Shown here: one piece after another, positions 25,221 to 33,258 of the stretch
Layout of the letters: every line of letters begins with the position of its first letter
Numbering within the stretch: the stretch's first letter is position 1
Notes under the pieces: model-generated
Seen by the model: only the letters and a program-made list of their open reading frames with translations
Told to the model about the DNA's origin: nothing
Databases searched by the model: none
DNA from: Bradyrhizobium tropiciagri
GTDB lineage: Bacteria > Pseudomonadota > Alphaproteobacteria > Rhizobiales > Xanthobacteraceae
Direction: 5' to 3'
Assembly (NCBI RefSeq): GCF_018130545.1
Contig: NZ_JAFCKF010000001.1
Coordinates: 1 to 64,000, forward strand
Length of the DNA stretch: 64,000 bases
Program-made: the position numbers and the translations under genes

Positions 25221-25730
25221 TCAGCGAGCGTGCTGGCCCTTGTTGGTCGGCAACGGGCAGTTGGTGCAAACCCGGTCGTCACACATCCGGCAGATCGTGA
25301 AGCGATCCATCTCTGATGTGTCCTGCCTCGCCAGCAACTCGCGGATCAACGTTGCAAGCTGCTTGCGTTCGGCCGGTGACATCACATCCAACAGCGACGT
25401 CACGGCGGAGATCCGCGACGCCAGCAATTCGTTGCGCGCTGCGGCGCCGGTGGCCGTCAAATGCAAGGCGACTTCACGCCCATCCTTGCCCGCCCGGCGC
25501 TCGACCAGTCGATCCGACACCAGACGATCCACCAGCCGCACCGTTCCCGAATGCGACAGGCCAAGGATCCGCCTCAGCTTGTCGTTGGTCATGCCCTGGC
25601 CGTAGCCGATAACGATGAGCGCCGCAGGCGTTTCGCCGCCGCGGCCGACCACCTCCCGCGCACCTTGCTCGATGCGATCCATGACGGCGAGCGATAGCGC
25701 GCCCAGCAGATTGGCGATTCCGTTTTCCAT
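25221..25730 (-). CDS. MarR-family regulator with C-terminal cysteine cluster
   Basis: 169 residues. Winged HTH at about 45-110 (MTNDKLRRILGLSHSGTVRLVDRLVSDRLVERRAGKDGREVALHLT), flanked by dimerisation helices. The C-terminus carries five cysteines in CRMCDDRVCTNCPLP, spaced like a small metal or redox site, which is uncommon in MarR proteins. It is divergent from the epoxide-hydrolase-like gene, and two palindromes lie between the starts. It most likely represses both genes and is released by an electrophile, a metal or oxidation. The ATG at 25730 starts MENGIANLL; a longer start would cover one operator. Confidence 0.85.
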   Translation of the reverse strand: MENGIANLLGALSLAVMDRIEQGAREVVGRGGETPAALIVIGYGQGMTNDKLRRILGLSHSGTVRLVDRLVSDRLVERRAGKDGREVALHLTATGAAARNELLASRISAVTSLLDVMSPAERKQLATLIRELLARQDTSEMDRFTICRMCDDRVCTNCPLPTNKGQHAR

Positions 25731-25743
25731 GCGTCGAACAATA

Positions 25744-25758
25744 TGTGCGCTGCGCACA
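25744..25758. promoter_or_regulatory. MarR operator 1
   Basis: Perfect 15-bp palindrome TGTGCGCTGCGCACA centred on one base, 14 bp upstream of the marR start. It shares the core GTGCGC/GCGCAC-type arms with operator 2. Confidence 0.7.
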
Positions 25759-25775
25759 AAAAACAACTTGACCAG

Positions 25776-25796
25776 ATATGTGCGCTACGCACATAT
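25776..25796. promoter_or_regulatory. MarR operator 2
   Basis: Perfect palindrome with nine-base arms ATATGTGCG and CGCACATAT around CTA. Its centre lies 35 bp (about 3.3 helical turns) from that of operator 1, and 49 bp before the hydrolase start. Confidence 0.7.
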
Positions 25797-25834
25797 TTCT
25801 GGGAGAGCAACGCCGACAAGAAATGGAGAACGCG

Positions 25835-26734
25835 ATGACGACCCGAAGCACCGCACTGGCAACCGCTGAGGCCGCCGGCAGCGAACCCACCCTGAAATAC
25901 GTGCAGGCCAACGGCGTGCGGTTTGCCTATCTGGAACAGGGCTGCGGACCGCTCGTGATGTTCATGCACGGCTTTCCCGACAACGCATGGTCGTATCGAA
26001 AGCAGCTGCAGGTGTTCGCGGATGCCGGGTATCGTGCGGTCGCGCCGTTCCTGCGCGGCTACGCGCCGACCGAGATTCCAGCCGACGGCCTTTTCGATCC
26101 GATCGCGCTCGGCCGCGATCTCGAAACGCTGATCGCGGCGCTGAGCGACGACGGACGGGCCTGCGTCGTCGGCATGGATTGGGGCGGCACCTCAACCTTC
26201 CAGGCGCTGGCCACCGCGCCGTCGGCAATCAAGGCCGCGGTGGTGATGAATACCGCGCACCCGATCACAATCCCGAGCCTCAGAAGCGATCCCGATGCCG
26301 TTCGATCGGTCTTCCATGTCTATTTCTTCACGGTGCCTGGCGCTCACGCGGCGGTCAACATCGAGGGACTTCCCTTCGTCGACTACCTTTGGAAGTTGTG
26401 GTCGCCAACCCTTGAGAACGACGAGCATCTCCGCTCGGTCAAAGAGACGCTCAGCTCCCCCGGCACCATGAAGGCGGCGCTGAAATACTACAATGGCCTG
26501 GTCGATGCGGGAGTTGCGGGCCGGCTGCCGATCAACGACATGCATACGCCGACGCTGACGATTTATGGCGGCAACGATCCGACGGCGCGCTATTCGATCA
26601 GGGAAGAGCCGCTCTTCAAGGGGCCGCATCGGCGCGTTGTCCTGCCCGATGTCGGGCATTTCCCGCACCTCGAGCGTGAGGCCGAGGTCACCGGTCTGAT
26701 CATGGACTGGTTCAAGACCCACGCCCCCGATTGA
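25835..26734 (+). CDS. Epoxide-hydrolase-like alpha/beta hydrolase
   Basis: 299 residues. Alpha/beta-hydrolase core with oxyanion motif HGFPDNAWSYRKQ (about 49-61), nucleophile-elbow GMDWGGTS with Asp as nucleophile (about 114), a cap region (about 140-220), and a C-terminal LPDVGHFPHLE bearing the catalytic His. An Asp nucleophile in xxDWGG is typical of epoxide hydrolases and haloalkane dehalogenases rather than esterases. The ATG at 25835 has GGAG six bases upstream. Divergent from marR across two operators, so probably induced when MarR is released. Substrate unknown. Confidence 0.82.
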   Translation: MTTRSTALATAEAAGSEPTLKYVQANGVRFAYLEQGCGPLVMFMHGFPDNAWSYRKQLQVFADAGYRAVAPFLRGYAPTEIPADGLFDPIALGRDLETLIAALSDDGRACVVGMDWGGTSTFQALATAPSAIKAAVVMNTAHPITIPSLRSDPDAVRSVFHVYFFTVPGAHAAVNIEGLPFVDYLWKLWSPTLENDEHLRSVKETLSSPGTMKAALKYYNGLVDAGVAGRLPINDMHTPTLTIYGGNDPTARYSIREEPLFKGPHRRVVLPDVGHFPHLEREAEVTGLIMDWFKTHAPD

Positions 26735-26803
26735 ACCGGCGCGCCGCGAGCACCGGCCGCGTCAGCCAATATCTTTCCGTTTCCCTCAAAAGGAGTGCGC
26801 GCA

Positions 26804-27607
26804 ATGGACGCCACGACACAGCAACGATACGCCGAAGCCTTTCACGCCCTTCACAGCAAGGGCGATCCACTCGTCCTGTTCAACGCCTGGGACGTCGCCA
26901 CCGCGAAGGCCATCGCAAAGAGTTCGCCGGCGGTCGCAACCAGCAGCGGCGCAGTCGCGTCCGCGCTCGGCTATGCCGACGGAGAAAATGCCCCGCTGGA
27001 GAGGATCGAAGGTCTGGTCTCACGAATGACCGCCTCCGTGCCTGTCCCGGTATCGATCGATCTGGAGGCCGGATATGGCGACACGGCAGACGCCGCCGCG
27101 CATTCGGCGGCCAGGATCCTGAAGGCCGGTGCCATCGGCATCAACATCGAGGACGGACTGGTTGGCGGAAAGCGGCAACTCGCGAGCCCAGAGCAGCATG
27201 CGACAAAGATCAAGGCGGTGCGAGCCGCCGCGCAACAGCTCGGAGTTCACCTTTTCATCAATGCGCGGACCGATCCGTTTCTGCTGAAGTTCGGATCGCC
27301 GGATGAATGCCTGAACGAAGCGGCGAGGCGCGCGAAGGTCTATGCCGATGCCGGTGCCGACGGCATTTTTGTACCGGGACTCACCGACCTCGTGCTGATC
27401 GGGCGGTTCGTCCAGCTGACGCCTCTGCCCGTCAACATCATGGTGACGCGGGGCGTTCCCGAAATCCCGGATCTCGCCCGCGCCGGCGTGCGCAGGGTCA
27501 GCCTCGGTCCGTGGCCGATGATGGCCGCGATGCGCGTCATCGGAGAGGCCGCCGCCGCGGTCATCGCGAGCAAGCAATACGGCCCGTTTCTCCAGCCGAA
27601 TGCCTGA
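26804..27607 (+). CDS. Isocitrate lyase / PEP mutase superfamily protein
   Basis: 267 residues, TIM-barrel of the PEP mutase/isocitrate lyase superfamily. Landmarks: LVLFNAWDVATAKAIAKSS, SIDLEAGYGD (metal site), GINIEDGLVGGKRQ, LFINARTDPFLL and a C-terminal GPWPMMAAM. The gating loop after IED lacks both the KxxCGH motif of isocitrate/methylisocitrate lyases and the EDKxxxxxNS motif of true PEP mutase, so the reaction cannot be assigned; a C-C lyase or 2-keto-acid hydrolase/decarboxylase is possible. AAGGAG lies upstream. It is 69 bp downstream of the epoxide-hydrolase-like gene, likely in one operon. Confidence 0.82.
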   Translation: MDATTQQRYAEAFHALHSKGDPLVLFNAWDVATAKAIAKSSPAVATSSGAVASALGYADGENAPLERIEGLVSRMTASVPVPVSIDLEAGYGDTADAAAHSAARILKAGAIGINIEDGLVGGKRQLASPEQHATKIKAVRAAAQQLGVHLFINARTDPFLLKFGSPDECLNEAARRAKVYADAGADGIFVPGLTDLVLIGRFVQLTPLPVNIMVTRGVPEIPDLARAGVRRVSLGPWPMMAAMRVIGEAAAAVIASKQYGPFLQPNA

Positions 27608-27751
27608 GTTGGACGGTCGCCGGCTGCCGCGACGCGGGTATACAAATCCGGTATAGCTGCGCGAGCCAGATGCGAAGGGAGTTAAGTCTGCTCGCGCGGT
27701 AAAGCCTTCGGTGTGAGGACGCGCCACTGCGCATCCCGAGCCGAGGCCATG

Positions 27752-28309
27752 ATGGACCAGATTGCCGTTCACCAGGACAGCGCGACCAGCACCGATTGGC
27801 CGGTCGCGATCTACCGCACGCTGAAGAGCTTTGGCGTGGCGCAAGTGTCCTACGTTCCCGACGCCGGACATTCCAAGCTAATCAAGCTGTCGCACGCCGA
27901 TGCCGACATCAAGACCACCGTTTTGACCACCGAGGAGGAAGGCGTGGCGATGGCCGCCGGCGCCTGGCTCGGCGGCGATCGCGCGGTGCTGTTGATGCAA
28001 TCGAGCGGCGTCGGCAATTGCGTCAACATGCTGTCGCTGATGGCGAGCTGCCGCTTCCCGCTGCTGACACTGGTGACGATGCGCGGCGAATGGGCCGAGT
28101 TCAATCCCTGGCAGATCCCGATGGGCCGTGCGACGCCACAGGCGTTCGAGATCATGGGCACGTCAGTGCTGCGGCTCAAGAACCCCGACGACGCCGAGGA
28201 AGTGATCTCGGCTGCCGCCTCGCTCGCCTATGACGGCGACCAGCAGGTCGCGGTCTTGATTTCGCAGCGGATGATCGGCCGCAAGAAGTGGACCAGGGAG
28301 ACGCATTGA
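27752..28309 (+). CDS. ThDP-dependent decarboxylase, alpha subunit (sulfopyruvate/phosphonopyruvate decarboxylase-like)
   Basis: 185 residues, PYR half of a split thiamine-diphosphate decarboxylase. The key Glu lies in TTEEEGVAMAAGAWLGG, followed by LLMQSSGVGNCVNML, the pattern of ComD-like sulfopyruvate decarboxylase alpha and phosphonopyruvate decarboxylases. It needs the beta subunit for ThDP diphosphate binding; that gene starts with an ATG overlapping this stop (TGATG). Start: two adjacent ATGs at 27749 and 27752; the second has better spacing from GAGG. The preceding gene encodes a PEP-mutase-superfamily protein, 140 bp away. Confidence 0.8.
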   Translation: MDQIAVHQDSATSTDWPVAIYRTLKSFGVAQVSYVPDAGHSKLIKLSHADADIKTTVLTTEEEGVAMAAGAWLGGDRAVLLMQSSGVGNCVNMLSLMASCRFPLLTLVTMRGEWAEFNPWQIPMGRATPQAFEIMGTSVLRLKNPDDAEEVISAAASLAYDGDQQVAVLISQRMIGRKKWTRETH

Positions 28310-28902
28310 TGTCAGCGCCAACAGGCACACTCGACCGCCGCGCCGCCGTGAAGGCACTGCTCGCCGAGCGCGGCGACCTGCTCGTGATCTCCGGGCTCGG
28401 CTCCTCGTCCTACGACGTGTTCGATGCCGGCGAGCACCCGGGCAATTTCTATCTCTGGGGCGCGATGGGCGGCGCCGCGATGGTCGGGCTCGGCCTCGCG
28501 CTGGCGCAGCCGAAGCGGCCGGTGCTGGTCGTCACCGGCGACGGCGAGCAGCTGATGGGGATCGGCAGCCTCTTGACCATAGCGACCAAGCAGCCCGGCA
28601 ATCTCTCGATCGCGGTGCTCGACAACGGGCATTTCGGCGAGACCGGGATGCAGCTCAGCCACTCCGGCCTCGGCGCCAGGCTCGAGGTGATCGCGAGCGG
28701 CGCAGGAATTCACAATGTCTCCGAGATTGTCGACATGGCCGGCATCGAGAGCTTCCGCGCGAGCTTGCGCGATCTCAACGGCGGCCCGCGCCTCGCACGG
28801 ATCCGCATCGCCGCCGGCGAAGTCGAGCGCGCGCTGCCGCCGCGCGACGGCACCTATCTGAAGAACCGCTTCCGCGGCCATCTCGGCTTCAGGGTGAGCT
28901 GA
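28309..28902 (+). CDS. ThDP-dependent decarboxylase, beta subunit
   Basis: 197 residues, PP half of the split enzyme: MGGAAMVGLGLALAQPKRPV, then the diphosphate/Mg2+ motif GDGEQLMGIGSL, and LDNGHFGETGMQLSHSG. It overlaps the alpha-subunit stop by one base (TGATG), which supports translational coupling and equal amounts of the two chains. Together they should decarboxylate a 3-substituted pyruvate or similar 2-oxo acid; the substrate is not determinable. Convergent with the LysR gene 13 bp downstream. Confidence 0.82.
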   Translation: MSAPTGTLDRRAAVKALLAERGDLLVISGLGSSSYDVFDAGEHPGNFYLWGAMGGAAMVGLGLALAQPKRPVLVVTGDGEQLMGIGSLLTIATKQPGNLSIAVLDNGHFGETGMQLSHSGLGARLEVIASGAGIHNVSEIVDMAGIESFRASLRDLNGGPRLARIRIAAGEVERALPPRDGTYLKNRFRGHLGFRVS

Positions 28903-28915
28903 TGCGACGCCGCGC

Positions 28916-29839
28916 TCAGGCGAGCTGGATATCCCAGAGCCCCTCGGCGCGCAGCGCGGTGACCTCGTCGCGCAGCAGCTTTGCGATCAGCGTCATCGCA
29001 TTGGAGCCGGGATGCTCGACCGGCGAGGCCAGCGTCAGCTCGCGCCGCGGCGCCGGGCGCGCGATGGCGGCGGTCTCGAGCCGCCCCTCCGCGACCTCGG
29101 CACGCACCGAGGACGGCGGCAGCATGGTGTATCCGAGCCCCTCCTCGACCAGGCTGGTCAGCACGCGAAATGAATCCGCCTCCAGCTTGACGTCGAGATC
29201 GATCTTCTTTCTCGCCGCCGCATGTTCGAGCAGCGCACGGAGGCCGTGCGAATGACTGGGCAGCACCAGGCGCTGGCGCATCAGCCAGCCGAATTCGACC
29301 TGCTTCTTCTGCTTCAGCCCGCTGCCGCGCGGGCCGACCGCGACGATGCTGTCGCGGCCGAGGCTCTGCACCGCCAGGTGCAGGTCGACCGAGGGGCCGT
29401 AGATCACCGCAAGGTCCATCTCGCCGCGATGCAACCATTCGATCAGATGGCCGCTGTAGCTCTCGACGATACAGAGCGAGATGCCGGGATAGCGTTCCAC
29501 CGTGCGCCGCGCCAGCCGCGCCGACAGCACGCAGCTCACCGTCGGCACCAGCCCAAGCACGACGCGCCCGGACGGCGCGCCGCCGGCGGACTGGATGTCA
29601 TCGCGGATCTGGTCGATCTGCCGCACGATACCGCTGGTGCGCGCCAGCAGCAGCCGGCCGGCATCGGTCAGCACCATGCCGCGGCCGTTGCGCGTGAACA
29701 GTTCGGTGCGCAGCTCGTGCTCCAGCAGCTTGATCTGCCGGCTCAGCGCCGGCTGCGCGACCCGCAAGGTATCGGATGCCTTGCTCAGACTCCCGAGTTC
29801 CGCGACGCACGCAAAGGTCCTAAGCTGGCGGAAATCCAT
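28916..29839 (-). CDS. LysR-family transcriptional regulator
   Basis: 307 residues. HTH at about 1-60 (MDFRQLRTFACVAELGSLSKASDTLRVAQPALSRQIKLLE) and an effector domain from about 88 (GRVVLGLVPTVSCVLSARL, MDLAVIYGPSVDL, VEEGLGYTMLPPSSV). It resembles the NAC/CbbR-like group of LysR proteins. Divergent from the acyl-CoA dehydrogenase operon with about 150 bp between, so it most likely controls that operon and itself. The ATG at 29839 is used; a TTG three codons upstream is the only longer start. Confidence 0.88.
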   Translation of the reverse strand: MDFRQLRTFACVAELGSLSKASDTLRVAQPALSRQIKLLEHELRTELFTRNGRGMVLTDAGRLLLARTSGIVRQIDQIRDDIQSAGGAPSGRVVLGLVPTVSCVLSARLARRTVERYPGISLCIVESYSGHLIEWLHRGEMDLAVIYGPSVDLHLAVQSLGRDSIVAVGPRGSGLKQKKQVEFGWLMRQRLVLPSHSHGLRALLEHAAARKKIDLDVKLEADSFRVLTSLVEEGLGYTMLPPSSVRAEVAEGRLETAAIARPAPRRELTLASPVEHPGSNAMTLIAKLLRDEVTALRAEGLWDIQLA

Positions 29840-29916
29840 ACTTGCCAATCCTGGAAGGCAGGTTCATACGCTATAACAAAACAGCATAGGGAGTTTACCG
29901 GGGCCCCACAACAGCG

Positions 29917-29968
29917 GGCGTTTTCCTCACGCGAACCGGTTTCCGTTTCGCTCGAAAATGCTCTGGCG
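29917..29968. repeat. Interspersed repeat, family E, inverted partial copy
   Basis: The reverse complement begins GCCAGAGCATTTTCGAGCGA and continues to the ACCGGTTCGCG core, matching the first half of the element at 16107-16206. It lies inside the promoter region between the LysR gene and the acyl-CoA dehydrogenase gene. Confidence 0.7.
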
Positions 29969-29991
29969 CAACCTCTCGGCAAGACGAAACA

Positions 29992-31161
29992 ATGACCACA
30001 CACGATCAGCACACCGACGACCACACCGACATCCGCGACGCCGTCGCAAAGCTCTGCGCGCAGTTTCCGGGCGAATACTGGCGCAAGCTCGACCGCCAGA
30101 TGGCCTATCCGAAGGAGTTCGTCGATGCGCTGACGGAGGCCGGCTATCTCTCGGTGCTGATCCCCGAGGAATATGGCGGCGCGGGCCTGAAGCTGTCGGC
30201 GGCGGCCGCGATCCTGGAAGAGATTCAGCGTGCCGGCTGCAATGGCGGCGGCTGCCACGCCCAGATGTACACGATGGGCACCGTGCTGCGGCACGGCAAC
30301 GACGCGCAGAAGGCGAAGTATCTGCCGAAGGTCGCGACCGGCGAATTGCGGTTGCAGGCGTTCGGGGTCACCGAGCCGACCAGCGGCACCGACACCTCGT
30401 CGCTGAAGACCTTCGCACGCCGCGAGGGCGACCACTACATCGTCAACGGCCAGAAGATCTGGACCAGCCGCGCCGAATATTCCGACCTGATGGTGCTGCT
30501 GGCGCGCACCACGCCGAAGGAGCAGTCGAAGAAGCGCACCGACGGGCTTTCGGTGTTCATCGTCGACATGCGCGAGGTGAAGGGCAAGGGTCTGGAGATC
30601 CGCCCGATCCGCACCATGATGAACCATGCCACCACCGAAGTGTTCTTCACCGACATGAAGGTGCCGGCGGAGAATCTGATCGGCGAGGAAGGCAAGGGCT
30701 TCCGCTACATCCTCTCCGGCATGAATGCCGAGCGCATATTGATCGCGGCCGAATGCGTCGGCGATGCCAAATGGTTCATCGCCAAGGCCACCAACTATGC
30801 CAAGGAGCGCAGCGTGTTCGGCCGGCCGATCGGCCAGAACCAGGGCATCCAGTTCCCGATCGCCAAAGCCTACGCCTCGATGCGCGCGGCGGAATTGATG
30901 GTGAAGGAAGCCACCCGCAAATATGAAGCCGGGCTCGATTGCGGCGCCGAGGCCAACATGGCCAAGATGCTGGCGGCCGACGCCTCCTGGGAAGCGGCCA
31001 ATGCCTGCGTGCAGACCCATGGCGGCTTCGGCTTCGCCGAGGAGTATGACGTCGAGCGCAAATTCCGCGAGACCCGGCTCTATCAGGTGGCACCGATCTC
31101 GACCAATCTGATCCTGTCCTTCGTCGCCGAGCACGTGCTCGGCATGCCCCGCTCCTACTGA
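29992..31161 (+). CDS. Acyl-CoA dehydrogenase family protein
   Basis: 389 residues, FAD-dependent alpha,beta-dehydrogenation of an acyl-CoA; electrons usually pass to ETF. Landmarks: VLIPEEYGGAGLKLSA, FGVTEPTSGTDTSSLKT (flavin site), GQKIWTSRAEYSDLM, and a C-terminal domain with RSVFGRPIGQNQGIQFPIA, ANACVQTHGGFGFAEEYDVERKFRETRLYQVAPIS, where the latter strand region is typical of this family. First gene of a three-gene operon with a class III CoA-transferase 11 bp downstream. The chain length of its substrate cannot be read; the surroundings point to a small carboxylic acid rather than a fatty acid. Confidence 0.9.
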   Translation: MTTHDQHTDDHTDIRDAVAKLCAQFPGEYWRKLDRQMAYPKEFVDALTEAGYLSVLIPEEYGGAGLKLSAAAAILEEIQRAGCNGGGCHAQMYTMGTVLRHGNDAQKAKYLPKVATGELRLQAFGVTEPTSGTDTSSLKTFARREGDHYIVNGQKIWTSRAEYSDLMVLLARTTPKEQSKKRTDGLSVFIVDMREVKGKGLEIRPIRTMMNHATTEVFFTDMKVPAENLIGEEGKGFRYILSGMNAERILIAAECVGDAKWFIAKATNYAKERSVFGRPIGQNQGIQFPIAKAYASMRAAELMVKEATRKYEAGLDCGAEANMAKMLAADASWEAANACVQTHGGFGFAEEYDVERKFRETRLYQVAPISTNLILSFVAEHVLGMPRSY

Positions 31162-31172
31162 GTTGTCTGATC

Positions 31173-32273
31173 ATGCTGCCGCTTGAGGGATTGACCGTCA
31201 TCGCCGTCGAACAGGCGGTCGCCGCGCCGTTCTGCTCGTCACGCCTGGCCGATGCCGGCGCCCATGTCATCAAGATCGAGCGGCCTGAGGGCGATTTCGC
31301 CCGCGGCTACGACGCCGCGGCGAAGGGCCAGAGCAGCTATTTCGTCTGGCTCAACCGCGGCAAGGATTCCGCGGTGGTCGACCTCGCCACCAAGGAAGGA
31401 CGCGCGCAGCTGGAACAGCTGATCGCGGGCGCCGACGTGCTGCTGCAGAACCTCAAGCCCGGCTCGATGGACAAGCTCGGCTTCTCGCGCGAGCGGCTGC
31501 GCAAGGCCTATCCGAAGCTGATCATGTGTACGATCACCGGCTATGGCGACACCGGCCCGTACGCCGATCGCAAGGCCTATGACCTCCTGATCCAGGCCGA
31601 GAGTGGTCTCGCCTCGATCACCGGCGGCCCCGAGGGCGCCTCGCGCGTCGGCATGTCGATCGTCGACGTCGCGACCGGCGCCACCGCGCATGCCGCGATC
31701 CTCGAAGCGCTGATCGGCCGCGGCCGCACCGGCGAAGGCGCCGACATCCGGATCTCGATGTTCGACGTGATGGCCGACTGGCTCACCGTGCCGCTGCTCA
31801 ATGCCGAGGACGGCAAGTCGCCGAAACGCATCGGCCTCGCCCATCCCTCGATCGCGCCCTATGGCGTGTTCCGCTCCAAGGACGGCAAGGAGATCCTGAT
31901 CTCGATCCAGAGCGAGCGCGAGTGGAAGACGCTGTGCGCCAAGGTGCTCGGCCAGCCCGGCCTGCCCGACGATCCGCGCTTCGCCAACATGGTCGAGCGC
32001 GTGCGCAACCGCGCGCTGACCGACGGAATCGTCAACGACAGCTTCGGCAGACTGACCCGCGACGAGTTGCTGGCGAAGCTCGCGGAAGCCGACATTGCCT
32101 TCGCCGAGGTCAACAGCATGGACGATCTCGCCAAGCACCCGCATCTGCGCCGCATCGAGGTCGACACGCCGAACGGCAAGGTGAGCTATCCGGCGCCGGC
32201 CGCGATCGTCGTCGGCGAGGACAGGCACTACGGCAAGGTGCCCGCGATCGGCGAGCGCACCAAACGTTCCTGA
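31173..32273 (+). CDS. Class III (CaiB/BaiF) CoA-transferase
   Basis: 366 residues. CoA transfer between carboxylic acids through an Asp-thioester intermediate. Landmarks: LEGLTVIAVEQAVAAPFCSS, GADVLLQNLKPGSMDKLGF, ITGYGDTGPYADRKAYDLLIQAESGL (with the catalytic Asp in KAYD) and a C-terminal domain with PHLRRIEV. It resembles the mesaconyl-CoA/succinyl-CoA transferase branch, which is inference. Second gene of the operon, 11 bp after the dehydrogenase and 27 bp before the hydratase, so it likely activates the acid the other two enzymes then process. Confidence 0.9.
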   Translation: MLPLEGLTVIAVEQAVAAPFCSSRLADAGAHVIKIERPEGDFARGYDAAAKGQSSYFVWLNRGKDSAVVDLATKEGRAQLEQLIAGADVLLQNLKPGSMDKLGFSRERLRKAYPKLIMCTITGYGDTGPYADRKAYDLLIQAESGLASITGGPEGASRVGMSIVDVATGATAHAAILEALIGRGRTGEGADIRISMFDVMADWLTVPLLNAEDGKSPKRIGLAHPSIAPYGVFRSKDGKEILISIQSEREWKTLCAKVLGQPGLPDDPRFANMVERVRNRALTDGIVNDSFGRLTRDELLAKLAEADIAFAEVNSMDDLAKHPHLRRIEVDTPNGKVSYPAPAAIVVGEDRHYGKVPAIGERTKRS

Positions 32274-32300
32274 CATCTCTCCTGCCCGGGCAACACAGAC

Positions 32301-33155
32301 ATGACCGATAAACTCGACCTCGATCATCTCCGCCAGTGGATCGGCAAGACCACCGAGGCCTCCGACGTCGTCACCAAATATCTGGTGATGGGCCTGCGCG
32401 CGACGCTGTTCCAGGAGATCGGCGAGCCGAAGGCCGGCGATGCCGCGCCGTGGACCACGCATTGGTGCCTGGCACAGCCGGTGTTTCCGATGTCGCAACT
32501 TGGCCCCGACGGCCACCCGACCCGCGGCGGCTTCCTGCCGCCGGTGCCGCTGCCGCGCCGGATGTGGGCCGGCGGCGAGCTCGAATTCGTCGACGCGTTG
32601 CGGATCGGCGATGACGCGAAGCGGACCTCGACGATCGCCGACGTCACGGTGAAATCAGGCTCAACCGGCACGCTGTGCTTCGTCTCGGTCAATCACGAGG
32701 TGACGACCTCGCGCGGGCTTGCGGTCCGCGAGCGGCAGGACATCGTCTATCGCGAGATGACGACGACGCAAGGCGCAGCCCCGGCCAAGGCGCCGCCGCC
32801 TCCCCCGGCCGCGCAGCATCGCGAGAGCCATGTCTCCGATCCGGTGCTGCTGTTTCGTTACTCGGCGCTGACCTTCAACGGCCACCGCATCCATTACGAT
32901 CGCGACTACGTCACCAAGGTCGAGGGCTATCCGGGCCTGATCTTCCACGGCCCCTTGCAGGCCTCCTTCATCGTCGAGCTCGCCGCCAGGCTGCGCGGCG
33001 GCAAGCCGCCGAAGAAGCTGTCCTATCGCGGCGTGCAGCCGCTGTTCGAGGGCAGCGAGTTCTCGATCAATGCCAACGAGAAAGACGGCGGCATGGAGCT
33101 GTGGACCGCCAATGCCGAGGGTCAGCCGACCATGAAGGGCACGGCGAGCTGGTAA
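32301..33155 (+). CDS. FAS1-like/MaoC-type dehydratase (mesaconyl-C4-CoA hydratase-like)
   Basis: 284 residues, double hot-dog hydratase. The N-terminal half has [20 protein letters not shown] and [16 protein letters not shown]; a Pro-rich linker lies near residue 160; the C-terminal half has [19 protein letters not shown], where the Asn/His pair and Asp are the usual hydratase positions, then [20 protein letters not shown]. Proteins of this layout include mesaconyl-C4-CoA hydratase and fungal-type HTD2. Last gene of the dehydrogenase/CoA-transferase operon; it would hydrate the enoyl-CoA. The specific substrate is an inference only. Confidence 0.82.
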   Translation: MTDKLDLDHLRQWIGKTTEASDVVTKYLVMGLRATLFQEIGEPKAGDAAPWTTHWCLAQPVFPMSQLGPDGHPTRGGFLPPVPLPRRMWAGGELEFVDALRIGDDAKRTSTIADVTVKSGSTGTLCFVSVNHEVTTSRGLAVRERQDIVYREMTTTQGAAPAKAPPPPPAAQHRESHVSDPVLLFRYSALTFNGHRIHYDRDYVTKVEGYPGLIFHGPLQASFIVELAARLRGGKPPKKLSYRGVQPLFEGSEFSINANEKDGGMELWTANAEGQPTMKGTASW

Positions 33156-33258
33156 AGGGCGAAGCGGGCTCGCATCGGGACGCGAAGGAAAAAAGAGGCG
33201 CTTTCATCGGCGCCTCGACTTCCGTATTGTGATTGCATTCATCCCTGGATCGCAAATC

